A stretch of 9,855 bases of DNA from Mucilaginibacter sp. UBA4741 (GCA_002403905.1 DHIR01000038.1:31942-41796); one strand, 5' to 3'; shown: positions 1-7,326, counted from the first letter of the stretch. Made by a program: numbers and translations. Notes: generated by a model not told the origin, from the letters alone.

Positions 1-690
1 TTTGCGCATCATATCCTCAAAAGCCAGCATAGCTTCGTTAGGGTCAACTTCAAAAATCTTTTCTATAAAATATTTATAGGCTTTAGCATGGCGCATTTCA
101 TCAGCTGCAATAACACCGCATATTTTTGATAGCTGGTTATCGCCATCTTTTTTAGCTTGCGATGCTACCCTGCGGTGCGATACATTGGTTGCCAGCTCCT
201 GGAAAGAAGTATAGATAAAGTTACGGTACGGATCATGCCCGGTACCGATATCAAATCCATCGGCAATTAAATATTGGGTTGATACTTCCATAGCGCGCAT
301 ATCAACACGGCCTGATAAGTATAAGTATTTGTTCAACAAGTCGCCATGACGGTTCTCTTCGGCGGTCCATTGGCGGGTCCATTTCATCCAGCCGCCTTCT
401 TCGTTTTTTGATACGCCTTCAACCATGGTTAACCATGACTCATACGTGGGCAAAGCCTCCTCTGTAATGGTATCGCCAATTAAAACAGCCATAAGGTCGT
501 AAGACAAGCCTTTGGCGGTTTCGCGCATATCTTTAACCTCGCTAAAAAAGGTGTCTTTTGTCGAATCAGGTAAAAAATCAGATGGTTGCCAGATCGTATC
601 AATGGGCTTTAAATATTCCTGCATCTTTTCGAGCATGAATTTTTCAATATGCGCCATTACTTCTTTCCTTTTTTCTTCAAAAAATATCAT
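1..690 (-). CDS. Acyl-ACP desaturase (di-iron, stearoyl-ACP desaturase family), 3' end outside window
   Basis: Soluble enzyme that would introduce a cis double bond into acyl chains carried on acyl carrier protein, using a di-iron centre, O2 and reduced ferredoxin. I translated the reverse strand from 690: 230 residues are visible, and the frame is still open at base 1 (the family is usually about 320-350 residues). Di-iron ligand motifs are present: TEEALPTYE (about 76-84), EENRH (111-115), FQELAT (E165) and DEMRH (197-201). The spacing of E112, E165 and E198 (53 and 33 residues) matches the plant enzyme as I recall it. Start choice is uncertain. ATG at 690 gives an extra helix (MIFFEEKRKEV) that resembles homologues and sits just below a good promoter match. 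ATG at 657 (MAHIEKFM) has a purine-rich AGGAAAG upstream. Both are in frame. It lies 45 nt downstream of the GH5 gene on the same strand but probably has its own promoter. Family assignment is very secure. Confidence 0.93.
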   Translation of the reverse strand, partial: MIFFEEKRKEVMAHIEKFMLEKMQEYLKPIDTIWQPSDFLPDSTKDTFFSEVKDMRETAKGLSYDLMAVLIGDTITEEALPTYESWLTMVEGVSKNEEGGWMKWTRQWTAEENRHGDLLNKYLYLSGRVDMRAMEVSTQYLIADGFDIGTGHDPYRNFIYTSFQELATNVSHRRVASQAKKDGDNQLSKICGVIAADEMRHAKAYKYFIEKIFEVDPNEAMLAFEDMMRK

Positions 691-707
691 AGTAATCGTT
701 TAATTTA

Positions 708-739
708 CAAAGGTAATGATTTAAATATTCAATAATCAA
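708..739 (-). promoter_or_regulatory. Candidate Bacteroidota-type promoter for the desaturase gene
   Basis: On the minus strand the sequence reads TTG (739-737), a 21-nt spacer, then TACCTTTG (715-708), an exact match to the TAnnTTTG -7 element known from Bacteroides and Flavobacterium. It lies 17 nt upstream of the ATG at 690, so a transcript would have a very short leader for that start and about 50 nt for the ATG at 657. The -33 part overlaps the last codons of the GH5 gene. The match is seen; promoter activity is inferred. Confidence 0.55.
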
Positions 740-1881
740 TTTTTGCCGCCATATCCTATAGCATCCTTCATACAATCAGGTAAGTTTTGTATGGATGGCG
801 CGCCGTTAAAAATAGAAAACGACCCGCTATAATCCCACAATATGCCGGGGATATTTAGTTTTTTTAATGTTTGGCGCATAGCTTTTATATACCTGCATCT
901 ACTATCCAGATCGGCATATTTATTATATGCGCCATACTCGCCGCAAATAAGAGGCACATCATATTTAGTGGCCCATTTTTTAATTATTAATAATTTGTCC
1001 ATTAATGATTGCTCGTTACCATCAGTACGATATTGGTAATAATTAGTTTCGCCCCAGGTGCCTTTTGTCTTGGAGTTAATAGCGGGAAAATTCTTCGCAT
1101 TATAAGGAAATGTTACCCCGGTTGTTGCTACCTGGTCGCCCACCCAATCGGCCCCCTGGTGGGTAAATAAAAACGGCTCGTAAAAATGCACGGTATAAAT
1201 AATATTCTCGTCTGCCAGGCGCTCTGTCCGACTTAATTCGTAGATGCTGTTAAAGTTAGAGGCTCCTACAATTAGGGTGCGTTTTTTATCAACTTGGCGT
1301 ATGGCTGTCGCTATATTATAGACTGCATCTTTCCAAATACCGGGGTTCATGTGTGGAGGCTCGTTATATAGCTCAAAAAACAAGTTATCTGCGCTCTCGT
1401 TTTTATACCTTTTTGCTAAAATCAGCCACGTATTGATAATTTTAGGCGTTTCGGTTAAATAATTATTATCATTTATTTGGCCATAGTGATAATCTATTAT
1501 TAGCTTTAGTCCGTATACACGGCATAGTTTTATAACTTCGTCAATGTGTACCAGGACATTTTCTATCGGGATATTCTTAGACTTAAAAAAAACAAATGCC
1601 ACAGGCAGTCTTATGCTCTTAAACCCCAGTGTTTTTAACAATTCAAAATCAGTTTTTGTGGGTGCGTTGTCTTTAAATATATCTTTTGCCCAGGTTTGGT
1701 CTAACCATGAAATACTTACTCCGTTATCTAAACTTTTAGCCCGTTTAAATGCCAGTAAACGTACTGCCGAAACGATTGGATTGCTTTTTGCTATTATAGC
1801 CTGCGCATTTATGAGCAGTGCTATAAACACCATACAGACTATTCGGGTTACAGAATTATTTTGTATAATTACTTTTTTCAC
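736..1881 (-). CDS. Secreted glycoside hydrolase family 5 (cellulase-like endoglycanase)
   Basis: Predicted retaining beta-glycanase of the GH5 (clan GH-A) TIM-barrel type, 381 residues. An N-terminal signal peptide (KK followed by a hydrophobic stretch at about 13-30, possible cleavage after A28 or A31) indicates export; there is no convincing lipobox. GH5 landmarks appear in order: IRLP (R91), DYHYG (H132), ELYNEPP with the acid/base E174, VHFYEP (H232, Y234), CGEYG with the nucleophile E315, and LWDY (W349). The protein is essentially one catalytic domain with no carbohydrate-binding module or sorting domain. The start is GTG at 1881; a stop codon immediately precedes it in frame, so no earlier start exists, and the charged n-region supports it. 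It is divergent from the kinase/BcsB-like/GT2 cluster, suggesting it trims the glycan made there, much as GH8 BcsZ does in bcs operons. The substrate (beta-1,4-glucan, mannan or other) cannot be told from sequence. Confidence 0.9.
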   Translation of the reverse strand: MKKVIIQNNSVTRIVCMVFIALLINAQAIIAKSNPIVSAVRLLAFKRAKSLDNGVSISWLDQTWAKDIFKDNAPTKTDFELLKTLGFKSIRLPVAFVFFKSKNIPIENVLVHIDEVIKLCRVYGLKLIIDYHYGQINDNNYLTETPKIINTWLILAKRYKNESADNLFFELYNEPPHMNPGIWKDAVYNIATAIRQVDKKRTLIVGASNFNSIYELSRTERLADENIIYTVHFYEPFLFTHQGADWVGDQVATTGVTFPYNAKNFPAINSKTKGTWGETNYYQYRTDGNEQSLMDKLLIIKKWATKYDVPLICGEYGAYNKYADLDSRCRYIKAMRQTLKKLNIPGILWDYSGSFSIFNGAPSIQNLPDCMKDAIGYGGKN

Positions 1882-1943
1882 TTATTTAATTATAAGTTTA
1901 TTAATAAGCAGGTCTAATCTTTATATAATTTAAAAAACAAATA
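1882..1943. promoter_or_regulatory. Divergent intergenic region between GH5 and sensor kinase genes
   Basis: These 62 bp of very AT-rich DNA must hold the start signals for the kinase gene (plus) and the GH5 gene (minus) unless promoters lie inside the genes. No full TAnnTTTG element is visible on either strand. The nearest is TAAGTTTA at 1893-1900 on the plus strand, without a well-spaced TTG upstream. No Shine-Dalgarno sequence precedes either start codon, as is common in Bacteroidota. The regulatory role is inferred from gene orientation only. Confidence 0.4.
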
Positions 1944-3290
1944 ATGTTTGTTCAAATTACTAAAGAAGAATTTTCAAAAGAGGTTTTAAAAAAAGCATGG
2001 TACCAGACCAATAATATTATCTGGACGATACTTTTTTTATATCCTTTGATCACAATTATTGATGTAATATACAATCCGGGTATCTGGGTACAGTTTTTAA
2101 TTGTACGCCTTATAACCGATATTTTAATATATATCGCATATACTTTCTTTAAAAGTAAGAATTATAACTACCGCATATTATTGCATATTACTTTCTTTGC
2201 ACTATCATTCACCTCTGCAATATTATGTAACCTTGTTAATATACAGCAATTAAATGTTTATTTCCTGGTTTACTCGGCCATTATACTCTTTTTTAACATC
2301 CAGGTATTTTGGGAGCCGGTACATTCTATCATCCAATCATTGGTAGCTTTAATTTTACTCGCCATATTTTTTAACGCGCTGAGCGATTATGCAGTAAACG
2401 ATTTCATCAGTAACGGCGGCCAGTTCTTCTTTATTGTAGCATCTATATCATGCCTTATACCAAGTGCCCGCTTTAAAGTAATTGAGCGCGAGGTTCGATC
2501 GCAATTGTTAATCGAAAAATCAAACGAACAACTAAAAAATCAAAACCGGGATATAGTTGAGAAGAACACCATTATTGACATGCAGTATGAGCGCCTGTTA
2601 AAAATGGATGAGCAAAAAAACAGCTTTATCAATATTGCCGGCCATGATCTTAAAAACCTCATAGGTTCCATCATCATGAGTAATAACATGATAAAGGAAG
2701 AGGACTATCGTTTAAGCGCCGACCAGAAAGAGTTTTCTGGCTACATTACAGAATCAGCCGAAAAAATGCAGTACATGCTAAATAAGCTAATGGATGTAAA
2801 AGAAATAGAATCGCCCGAAATGAAATTCAATATGGAGATATTCGATATCAATATTGAAGTCAGGCGTATTTTTAGAGGCTTATTGGAAACAGCGCAGATG
2901 AAAAATATTCGCCTGGTTGACAATATTTTAAAACTGCCTTTAAATGTTAAGTTGGATAAAGTATTTGCAGGGCAAATATTTCAGAACTTACTATCAAATA
3001 CCATTAAGTTTTCGCAAACCAATAACAATATTCGTATAGTAACCAGTTTACAGCGCCAAAGGTTTGTTTTCGAAATTATTGACGAAGGAATAGCCATAGG
3101 TCAGGACGAACTGGATATGATGTTTAATAAATTAAAAACATTAAACGAAGCCAATACCAGCCAGGAAAGCCGCCTTGGTTTGGGCCTATCAATAGCCAAG
3201 TTAATTACCCAGGAAATGGGCGGCGAGCTATTTTACAGAAGTGATGACAATGGCAATTATTTTAGAGTAGAATTTTACGTAATCAACTAA
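1944..3290 (+). CDS. Membrane sensor histidine kinase (six TM segments, HisKA + HATPase_c)
   Basis: Two-component sensor kinase of 448 residues that would autophosphorylate on a histidine and pass the phosphate to a response regulator. About six hydrophobic segments fill residues 24-174, with only short loops, so the sensor is intramembrane rather than a large periplasmic domain. A coiled-coil-like linker follows (178-225). The H-box is INIAGHDLKNL with phospho-acceptor H234. The ATPase domain has an N-box, QIFQNLLSNTIKFS (N348, N352), a G1 box DEGIAIG (380-386) and a G2 box LGLGLS (411-416). G1 is slightly odd: the second glycine of the usual DxGxG is alanine (A384). No receiver domain is fused and no response regulator gene lies in the window, so the partner is unknown. 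It is the first gene of the plus-strand cluster and ends 10 bp before the BcsB-like gene, suggesting co-transcription. Start ATG 1944 follows an AT-rich leader. Confidence 0.93.
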   Translation: MFVQITKEEFSKEVLKKAWYQTNNIIWTILFLYPLITIIDVIYNPGIWVQFLIVRLITDILIYIAYTFFKSKNYNYRILLHITFFALSFTSAILCNLVNIQQLNVYFLVYSAIILFFNIQVFWEPVHSIIQSLVALILLAIFFNALSDYAVNDFISNGGQFFFIVASISCLIPSARFKVIEREVRSQLLIEKSNEQLKNQNRDIVEKNTIIDMQYERLLKMDEQKNSFINIAGHDLKNLIGSIIMSNNMIKEEDYRLSADQKEFSGYITESAEKMQYMLNKLMDVKEIESPEMKFNMEIFDINIEVRRIFRGLLETAQMKNIRLVDNILKLPLNVKLDKVFAGQIFQNLLSNTIKFSQTNNNIRIVTSLQRQRFVFEIIDEGIAIGQDELDMMFNKLKTLNEANTSQESRLGLGLSIAKLITQEMGGELFYRSDDNGNYFRVEFYVIN

Positions 3291-3300
3291 TACTGCACCA

Positions 3301-5382
3301 ATGAACAAATTTTTTATCTCACTGGCCCTTTTCTTTTTATTAAGCAGCGCAACGTTTGCACAAAAAATAATATCGTTCCATGCCTTGGGGCATGACGATG
3401 ATGCTATCATTGGTATGAGTGGCAGTAGTGCGTATTACCTGAAAGTAGACCCAAGTATTGAGTTGGAAGGAAGTAAGGTAGTACTGTTTATACAACCATC
3501 GCAAGCTTTAATAAAAAACCTGTCTTACATAAACGTTATTATTAATGACAGACCTGCATATAGCAGCCGTTTATCGCAAGATTCCATTATACAGGTATCA
3601 TTAAATCTGACCCGCATGGATTTGTCGGCCGATAAATTCCTGAAAATACAGGTTAAAACTTTATGTACCGTAACCGATGATAAATGTAAGGATCTGGATA
3701 ACCCTGCCATGTGGATGAAGGTAAAAAACTACTCTTACCTGTCATTAGTAAAAAGTAATATTAACTTCTTTAATAACGTAAACATTGGCAATTGCTTCGA
3801 AACCATGAAAGCTATTGTTTACCCTAAAAACCCAACCCTGCATGATTTGAAGGCTGTAGCATGGGCCTATTCAAGGTTAAAGAAAGCTGATGTTAAAAAC
3901 ATTGCCGTTTACCAGGAAGGCCTGGTGCCTGATAGCGTAAAAAATTATATTATGGTAGGTAACTTATCAAGCCTTAATCCCGATAAGCGCGCTATGCTTA
4001 AAGTTACCCCACAAGCAAACGAGGGCTTATTTTATTTAAATAAAGCAGCCGTAAAAAGTATTGATACACTTACCCGTTTGGTAAATGTAAAAGGCAAATT
4101 ACTCACCATTAAATCATTAACAGAAGAGGTTGTACCATCTGAAATATTATTTATAACCGGCGGCGATGACGCGGGTTACGAAAAAACTATTACGGCTTTA
4201 GGCAACATTAACATCCTTAACTCAACCTTTGGCGATTATTTGTTGATAGATAAAGCTGAAAATAAATTCTTTAAAACCATCGACGAAAACCGCTCTAAAT
4301 TATCATTCAGACAAATTGGTGGTACTACCAACTTTATGTCGGGTATTGGTAACTTAAAAAGCGTTTACAACTTTAAAAACTCTGATTTTAGCTTTACACC
4401 AAAAGAGGTGGAGATACGGGTTATAGCCAACTACAGCAGCCTTGCCCAAGGCGACCGTGGTTACTTAAACATATACCTTAACGGCATGTTAATCAGCTCT
4501 GAGAAATTAGATGCGTCTGGCAAACTAAATACATCCGTAACCATTAATCGTTACCAGCATCATAAATATAATACGCTGGAGACTGAGTTTAGATTTTACT
4601 CAAGCGGTGGTAACTGTTCTGCCAGCTTTAACGGTTTCTTTGCCGAGGTTGATGTAGATAAATCATACCTCGAATCAAAAAACCCATTCATTACCAGCGA
4701 TTTGAGTTTCTACCAATATCCGGAAGCATTTAATGCCGGTACAACCCGCATTGTGGTAACCAAAAAGTATGCTCCGTATGCGTCAGCTGCAATGGGCGAG
4801 ATCATTTATGAGTTAAACAATAACATCAACGCAAACAACTTCCCTGAGTTTGAATACTCTGACGGTATTGATAAAAATGAACTGAAGAAAAACAACATCA
4901 TCGCGCTGTTATCACATGATGACCCGTTGATGGATGATTTCCCTGATGCGCCTATTAAGTTTAACCACAAGTTCAGGCTATATAACAACGAGAACAACAA
5001 GGTGGTGTATTCGCTATCCGATTCAGTTTCAAACGGCCTGGCACAGATATTTTACGGGCGAGGTAACAATGCCGTACTGGTACTTACAGCAACCGGTAAA
5101 AACCTGGCTAACGCGTTTACAGCAGCCTCGCGATCAATTACAGAGCAGCTATCTACCCTGTCAAGTAACGTGGCTATATCTGATGTGAATAACAATAAGT
5201 ATTTGTTTAACATCAGCAAATCAAGCGAGAACCTGGAGTATATTGATACCAAGAGCGTACTTACCCGGTTCTGGGAGAGTTATAACCTGTACATTTTGTT
5301 GGGTATGCTGGTATTGATATTGTTATCATTCTTGTACATACGCGCCAAAGTTCAAAAATCAACAGATATATTTAGAGAGTAA
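3301..5382 (+). CDS. BcsB-like periplasmic subunit of a cellulose-type polysaccharide synthase
   Basis: 693 residues. In the BcsB family this protein sits on the periplasmic face of a membrane glycan synthase, is anchored by a C-terminal helix, and guides the polymer outward. Seen here: a signal peptide (1-20, TFA then QK), one C-terminal TM (about 661-680) followed by a short basic cytoplasmic tail, and an internal two-fold repeat typical of BcsB. The first carbohydrate-binding-like domain (about 35-150) contains INVIINDRPAYSS and C122/C129/W138 followed by NYSYLSLV. A flavodoxin-like domain follows (about 165-315). A second carbohydrate-binding-like domain starts at FRQIGGTTNF and ends near CSASFNGFFAEVDVDKSYL (about 335-475). 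A second flavodoxin-like domain covers about 485-640. It is somewhat shorter than proteobacterial BcsB. It lies between the kinase (10-bp gap) and the GT2 gene, fitting a synthase complex. BcsB-family membership is fairly secure; cellulose as product is not. Confidence 0.82.
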   Translation: MNKFFISLALFFLLSSATFAQKIISFHALGHDDDAIIGMSGSSAYYLKVDPSIELEGSKVVLFIQPSQALIKNLSYINVIINDRPAYSSRLSQDSIIQVSLNLTRMDLSADKFLKIQVKTLCTVTDDKCKDLDNPAMWMKVKNYSYLSLVKSNINFFNNVNIGNCFETMKAIVYPKNPTLHDLKAVAWAYSRLKKADVKNIAVYQEGLVPDSVKNYIMVGNLSSLNPDKRAMLKVTPQANEGLFYLNKAAVKSIDTLTRLVNVKGKLLTIKSLTEEVVPSEILFITGGDDAGYEKTITALGNINILNSTFGDYLLIDKAENKFFKTIDENRSKLSFRQIGGTTNFMSGIGNLKSVYNFKNSDFSFTPKEVEIRVIANYSSLAQGDRGYLNIYLNGMLISSEKLDASGKLNTSVTINRYQHHKYNTLETEFRFYSSGGNCSASFNGFFAEVDVDKSYLESKNPFITSDLSFYQYPEAFNAGTTRIVVTKKYAPYASAAMGEIIYELNNNINANNFPEFEYSDGIDKNELKKNNIIALLSHDDPLMDDFPDAPIKFNHKFRLYNNENNKVVYSLSDSVSNGLAQIFYGRGNNAVLVLTATGKNLANAFTAASRSITEQLSTLSSNVAISDVNNNKYLFNISKSSENLEYIDTKSVLTRFWESYNLYILLGMLVLILLSFLYIRAKVQKSTDIFRE

Positions 5383-5482
5383 TTTGTTGCACAACAGTAA
5401 TTTATGTATTGAGCTGATCAATATTTAAAGCGAGATTATTACATCGAATTTTTAAACTGTTTAACATTTTATTTAAAATATA
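5383..5482 (+). promoter_or_regulatory. Spacer with short palindromes upstream of the T2SSE_N-GT2 gene
   Basis: This 100-bp gap is the largest break inside the plus-strand cluster. It holds three inverted repeats: TGTTG-CA-CAACA (5385-5396), TATTGA-GCTGA-TCAATA (5407-5423) and a perfect 13-bp palindrome TTAAAC-T-GTTTAA (5452-5464) ending 18 bp before the ATG. There is no T-run after a GC-rich stem, so no terminator is called, and no full TAnnTTTG element is seen. The palindromes could be operator half-sites or chance features of AT-rich DNA. Confidence 0.35.
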
Positions 5483-5881
5483 ATGAGCATGTCAATCCCT
5501 GAGCTTTTGATACAAGACGGCTTTGTAACCCAGGCCGATCAAGAGAAGATTGACGATTTTTCAAGGCGATCGGGCTTATCATACATCAAAATATTATTGA
5601 ATTTTGGTTATCTGAGTCGTAAAAATTACGAACGCTCATTAAACAATGCAGGCTACGTTTTTAAGCAAATACGAGAGGAAGATTATGACCTTGATGTATT
5701 AGCCAAAACCGAACTAAAATTTGCCGACGCACATCTGGCTCTGCCATTGCGTGTAGAAAACAATAAAATAGTTACACTGATGGCTAACCCCAGCGATGAG
5801 CTTTTTATTGACTATATTAAGTTTACGTATGATATGGAGCCCGAGATTATCTGGCATCCGATCTGGATATTACCTGGTTAA
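5483..5881 (+). CDS. N-terminal part of a T2SSE_N/MshEN-GT2 glycosyltransferase, cut off by a frameshift
   Basis: The 132-residue reading frame resembles the N-terminal domain of type II secretion ATPases (T2SSE_N, including an MshEN-like helical part), which also occurs fused to GT2 glycosyltransferases. Residues 4-56 look like the two-helix MshEN repeat (IPELLIQDG, then IKILLNFGYLS). Residues 60-117 match the T2SSE_N core (ADAHLALPLRVENN, LMANPSDELFIDYI). There is no ATPase domain. After PEII (about residue 123) the frame gives a non-homologous tail, WHPIWILPG, and stops, while the -1 frame continues with family-like sequence into the glycosyltransferase. The real protein would therefore be one chain of about 614 residues (123 codons, one codon with a missing base, then 490 codons). 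The c-di-GMP-binding residues of MshEN (RLG, Q) are not conserved: S4-I5-P6 in the first motif and I35 in place of Gly in the second. ATG at 5489 is an alternative start. Confidence 0.75.
   Translation: MSMSIPELLIQDGFVTQADQEKIDDFSRRSGLSYIKILLNFGYLSRKNYERSLNNAGYVFKQIREEDYDLDVLAKTELKFADAHLALPLRVENNKIVTLMANPSDELFIDYIKFTYDMEPEIIWHPIWILPG
5833..5881 (+). other. Frameshift junction inside the glycosyltransferase gene
   Basis: The upstream frame stops at TAA 5879-5881. The downstream frame is open from 5833 (after TGA 5830-5832), so the two overlap here. Reading the downstream frame from 5854 gives ASDLDITWLSHVLLGQKY, a sensible linker running straight into the GT2 part. One missing base at about 5851/5852 restores a single frame: ATT ATC NTG GCA TCC GAT. 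A valine codon GTG would need only one lost G. No slippery heptamer for programmed -1 shifting is visible in the overlap. Confidence 0.8.
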
Positions 5882-5892
5882 GCCATGTTTTA

Positions 5893-7326
5893 TTGGGGCA
5901 AAAATATGTAAAATCGGCCGTTTTTGAATTGCTTAACCGCGACCCGGACAGCTCTGCATTAACTACCTTTACTACGCCACAGCTTATTTTTACCTTCGGG
6001 CTATTTGCTGCGGTAGTAATTGGCATGATGATGAGTTTCGTAAATACATCAATAGTAATTAATGTCGTACTAAGCTCTTTCTTCCTGATATCCATCATAT
6101 TTAAACTGTTCCTGGCACTTGTAGGCTCGCGGTTTGAGTTGCACCAAGCCGTTACACGTGAAGAGGTGCGCCAGGTTGATGATGATGAACTGCCCATTTA
6201 CACCATACACTTACCCGTATACAAAGAAGACAAACTGATAAAAAAGCTAATCTGGAACCTACAGAGCTTAGATTATCCGCGCGAAAAACTGGATATTAAA
6301 TTACTGATAGAAGAGGATGACGATAAAACACTTAATGCGGTTAGGAATTTAGATTTCCCTGCCGTTTTCGAGGTTATTGTTGTACCGTTCCACATGCCTA
6401 AAACCAAGCCTAAGGCTTGTAACTACGGATTGCATTTTTCAAGAGGCACTTTCTTAACTATTTATGATGCCGAGGATGTACCCGATACAGATCAGCTTAA
6501 AAAAGTGGTAACCCTGTTTAACAAACTGCCGGTTAACTATGTATGTATACAATGCGCGTTGAACTACTTTAACCGGGGCGAAAACTTCCTTACCCGTATG
6601 TTTACGCTCGAGTATTCTTATTGGTTTGATTATATGCTGCCGGGTTTGGATACTTTCGATATTCCCATCCCGCTAGGTGGCACAAGTAACCATTTTAAGT
6701 TTGAGTTTTTGATCGAGCTGGGAGGCTGGGATCCGTTTAACGTAACCGAAGATGCCGATTTAGGTGTACGCGCTTATGCTAAAGGCTATAAAGTAGCTAT
6801 TATTAACTCTACCACTTACGAAGAGGCTAATAACGAAATGTTTAACTGGGTGCGCCAGCACTCGCGTTGGATAAAAGGCTATATGCAAACCCACCTGGTA
6901 CACATGCGCAATCCCGTAAAATTTTGGAAAAAAGTTGGCTGGAAAGGTTTTTTAGGGTTTAACTTCTTTATAGGCGCAACACCCATTACCTTTTTGGTGT
7001 ACCCACTTTTGCTGGCCATATTTTTATGTTACCTCATGTTTGATTTAACATCTATCAGGTCATTTTTCCCGGATTGGGTTTTATTCATGTCCATCATCAA
7101 CCTAATGGTAGGTAATATATTAATGATATATATAAATATGATGGCTGTTTTTAAACGCCGCTATTATGAGTTAATATTATTTGCCATAGCAAACCCGGTA
7201 TACTGGCTATTACACTCGTGGGCCGCTTATAAAGGCTTATACCAGTTGATAGTTAAACCTTTCTATTGGGAAAAAACCAATCATGGATTAAGTAAAGTTA
7301 ATAACCAAGCTGTTCCTGTCGAATAA
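5893..7326 (+). CDS. Processive-type GT2 glycosyltransferase (BcsA-like catalytic part), separated from its N-terminal domain
   Basis: Inner-membrane polymerase candidate using a nucleotide sugar. Numbering from TTG 5893 (477 residues): two TM segments (about 29-49 and 52-78); a cytoplasmic GT-A domain with LPVYKE (107-112), EEDD (140-143), YDAEDVPD containing the DxD-like DAED (192-195), GGTSNHF (262-268), TEDADLG with T285-E286-D287, and QHSRW (322-326), the QxxRW motif of processive GT2 enzymes; then about three TM segments (about 355-378, 390-412, 417-437). There is no PilZ domain after the last TM, unlike BcsA. TTG 5893 is unlikely to be a real start: it has no start signal, the frame is open from 5833, and the first in-frame ATG (6025) would cut into TM1. 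The gene is best read as the rest of the ORF beginning at 5483. The stop overlaps the next gene's start (TAATG). The polymer is unknown; XagB-type and NfrB-type enzymes may be closer relatives than BcsA. Confidence 0.88.
   Translation: MGQKYVKSAVFELLNRDPDSSALTTFTTPQLIFTFGLFAAVVIGMMMSFVNTSIVINVVLSSFFLISIIFKLFLALVGSRFELHQAVTREEVRQVDDDELPIYTIHLPVYKEDKLIKKLIWNLQSLDYPREKLDIKLLIEEDDDKTLNAVRNLDFPAVFEVIVVPFHMPKTKPKACNYGLHFSRGTFLTIYDAEDVPDTDQLKKVVTLFNKLPVNYVCIQCALNYFNRGENFLTRMFTLEYSYWFDYMLPGLDTFDIPIPLGGTSNHFKFEFLIELGGWDPFNVTEDADLGVRAYAKGYKVAIINSTTYEEANNEMFNWVRQHSRWIKGYMQTHLVHMRNPVKFWKKVGWKGFLGFNFFIGATPITFLVYPLLLAIFLCYLMFDLTSIRSFFPDWVLFMSIINLMVGNILMIYINMMAVFKRRYYELILFAIANPVYWLLHSWAAYKGLYQLIVKPFYWEKTNHGLSKVNNQAVPVE

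Noticed and set aside
1544..1933. Plus-strand open frame of 129 codons opposite the GH5 gene
   Set aside because: It lies antisense to the well-supported GH5 coding sequence and has no family motifs; its hydrophobic part mirrors the signal-peptide coding region.
4934..5188. Plus-strand open frame of 84 codons inside the BcsB-like gene
   Set aside because: It overlaps a well-supported gene in another frame, is rich in W, R and T as expected of an out-of-frame read, and has no family motif.
5483..5881. A stand-alone type II secretion or pilus ATPase component
   Set aside because: Only the N-terminal T2SSE_N-like domain is present, no Walker motifs or secretion genes are nearby, and the frame just after it encodes a GT2 enzyme.
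5833..5881. Programmed -1 ribosomal frameshift
   Set aside because: No X-XXY-YYZ heptamer occurs in the overlap of the two frames and no strong downstream stem-loop is evident; a one-base mutation or sequencing error explains it more simply.
5847..6197. Minus-strand frame over the frameshift region
   Set aside because: It is antisense to the GT2 coding sequence, has low-complexity Ser/Thr composition and no recognisable domain.
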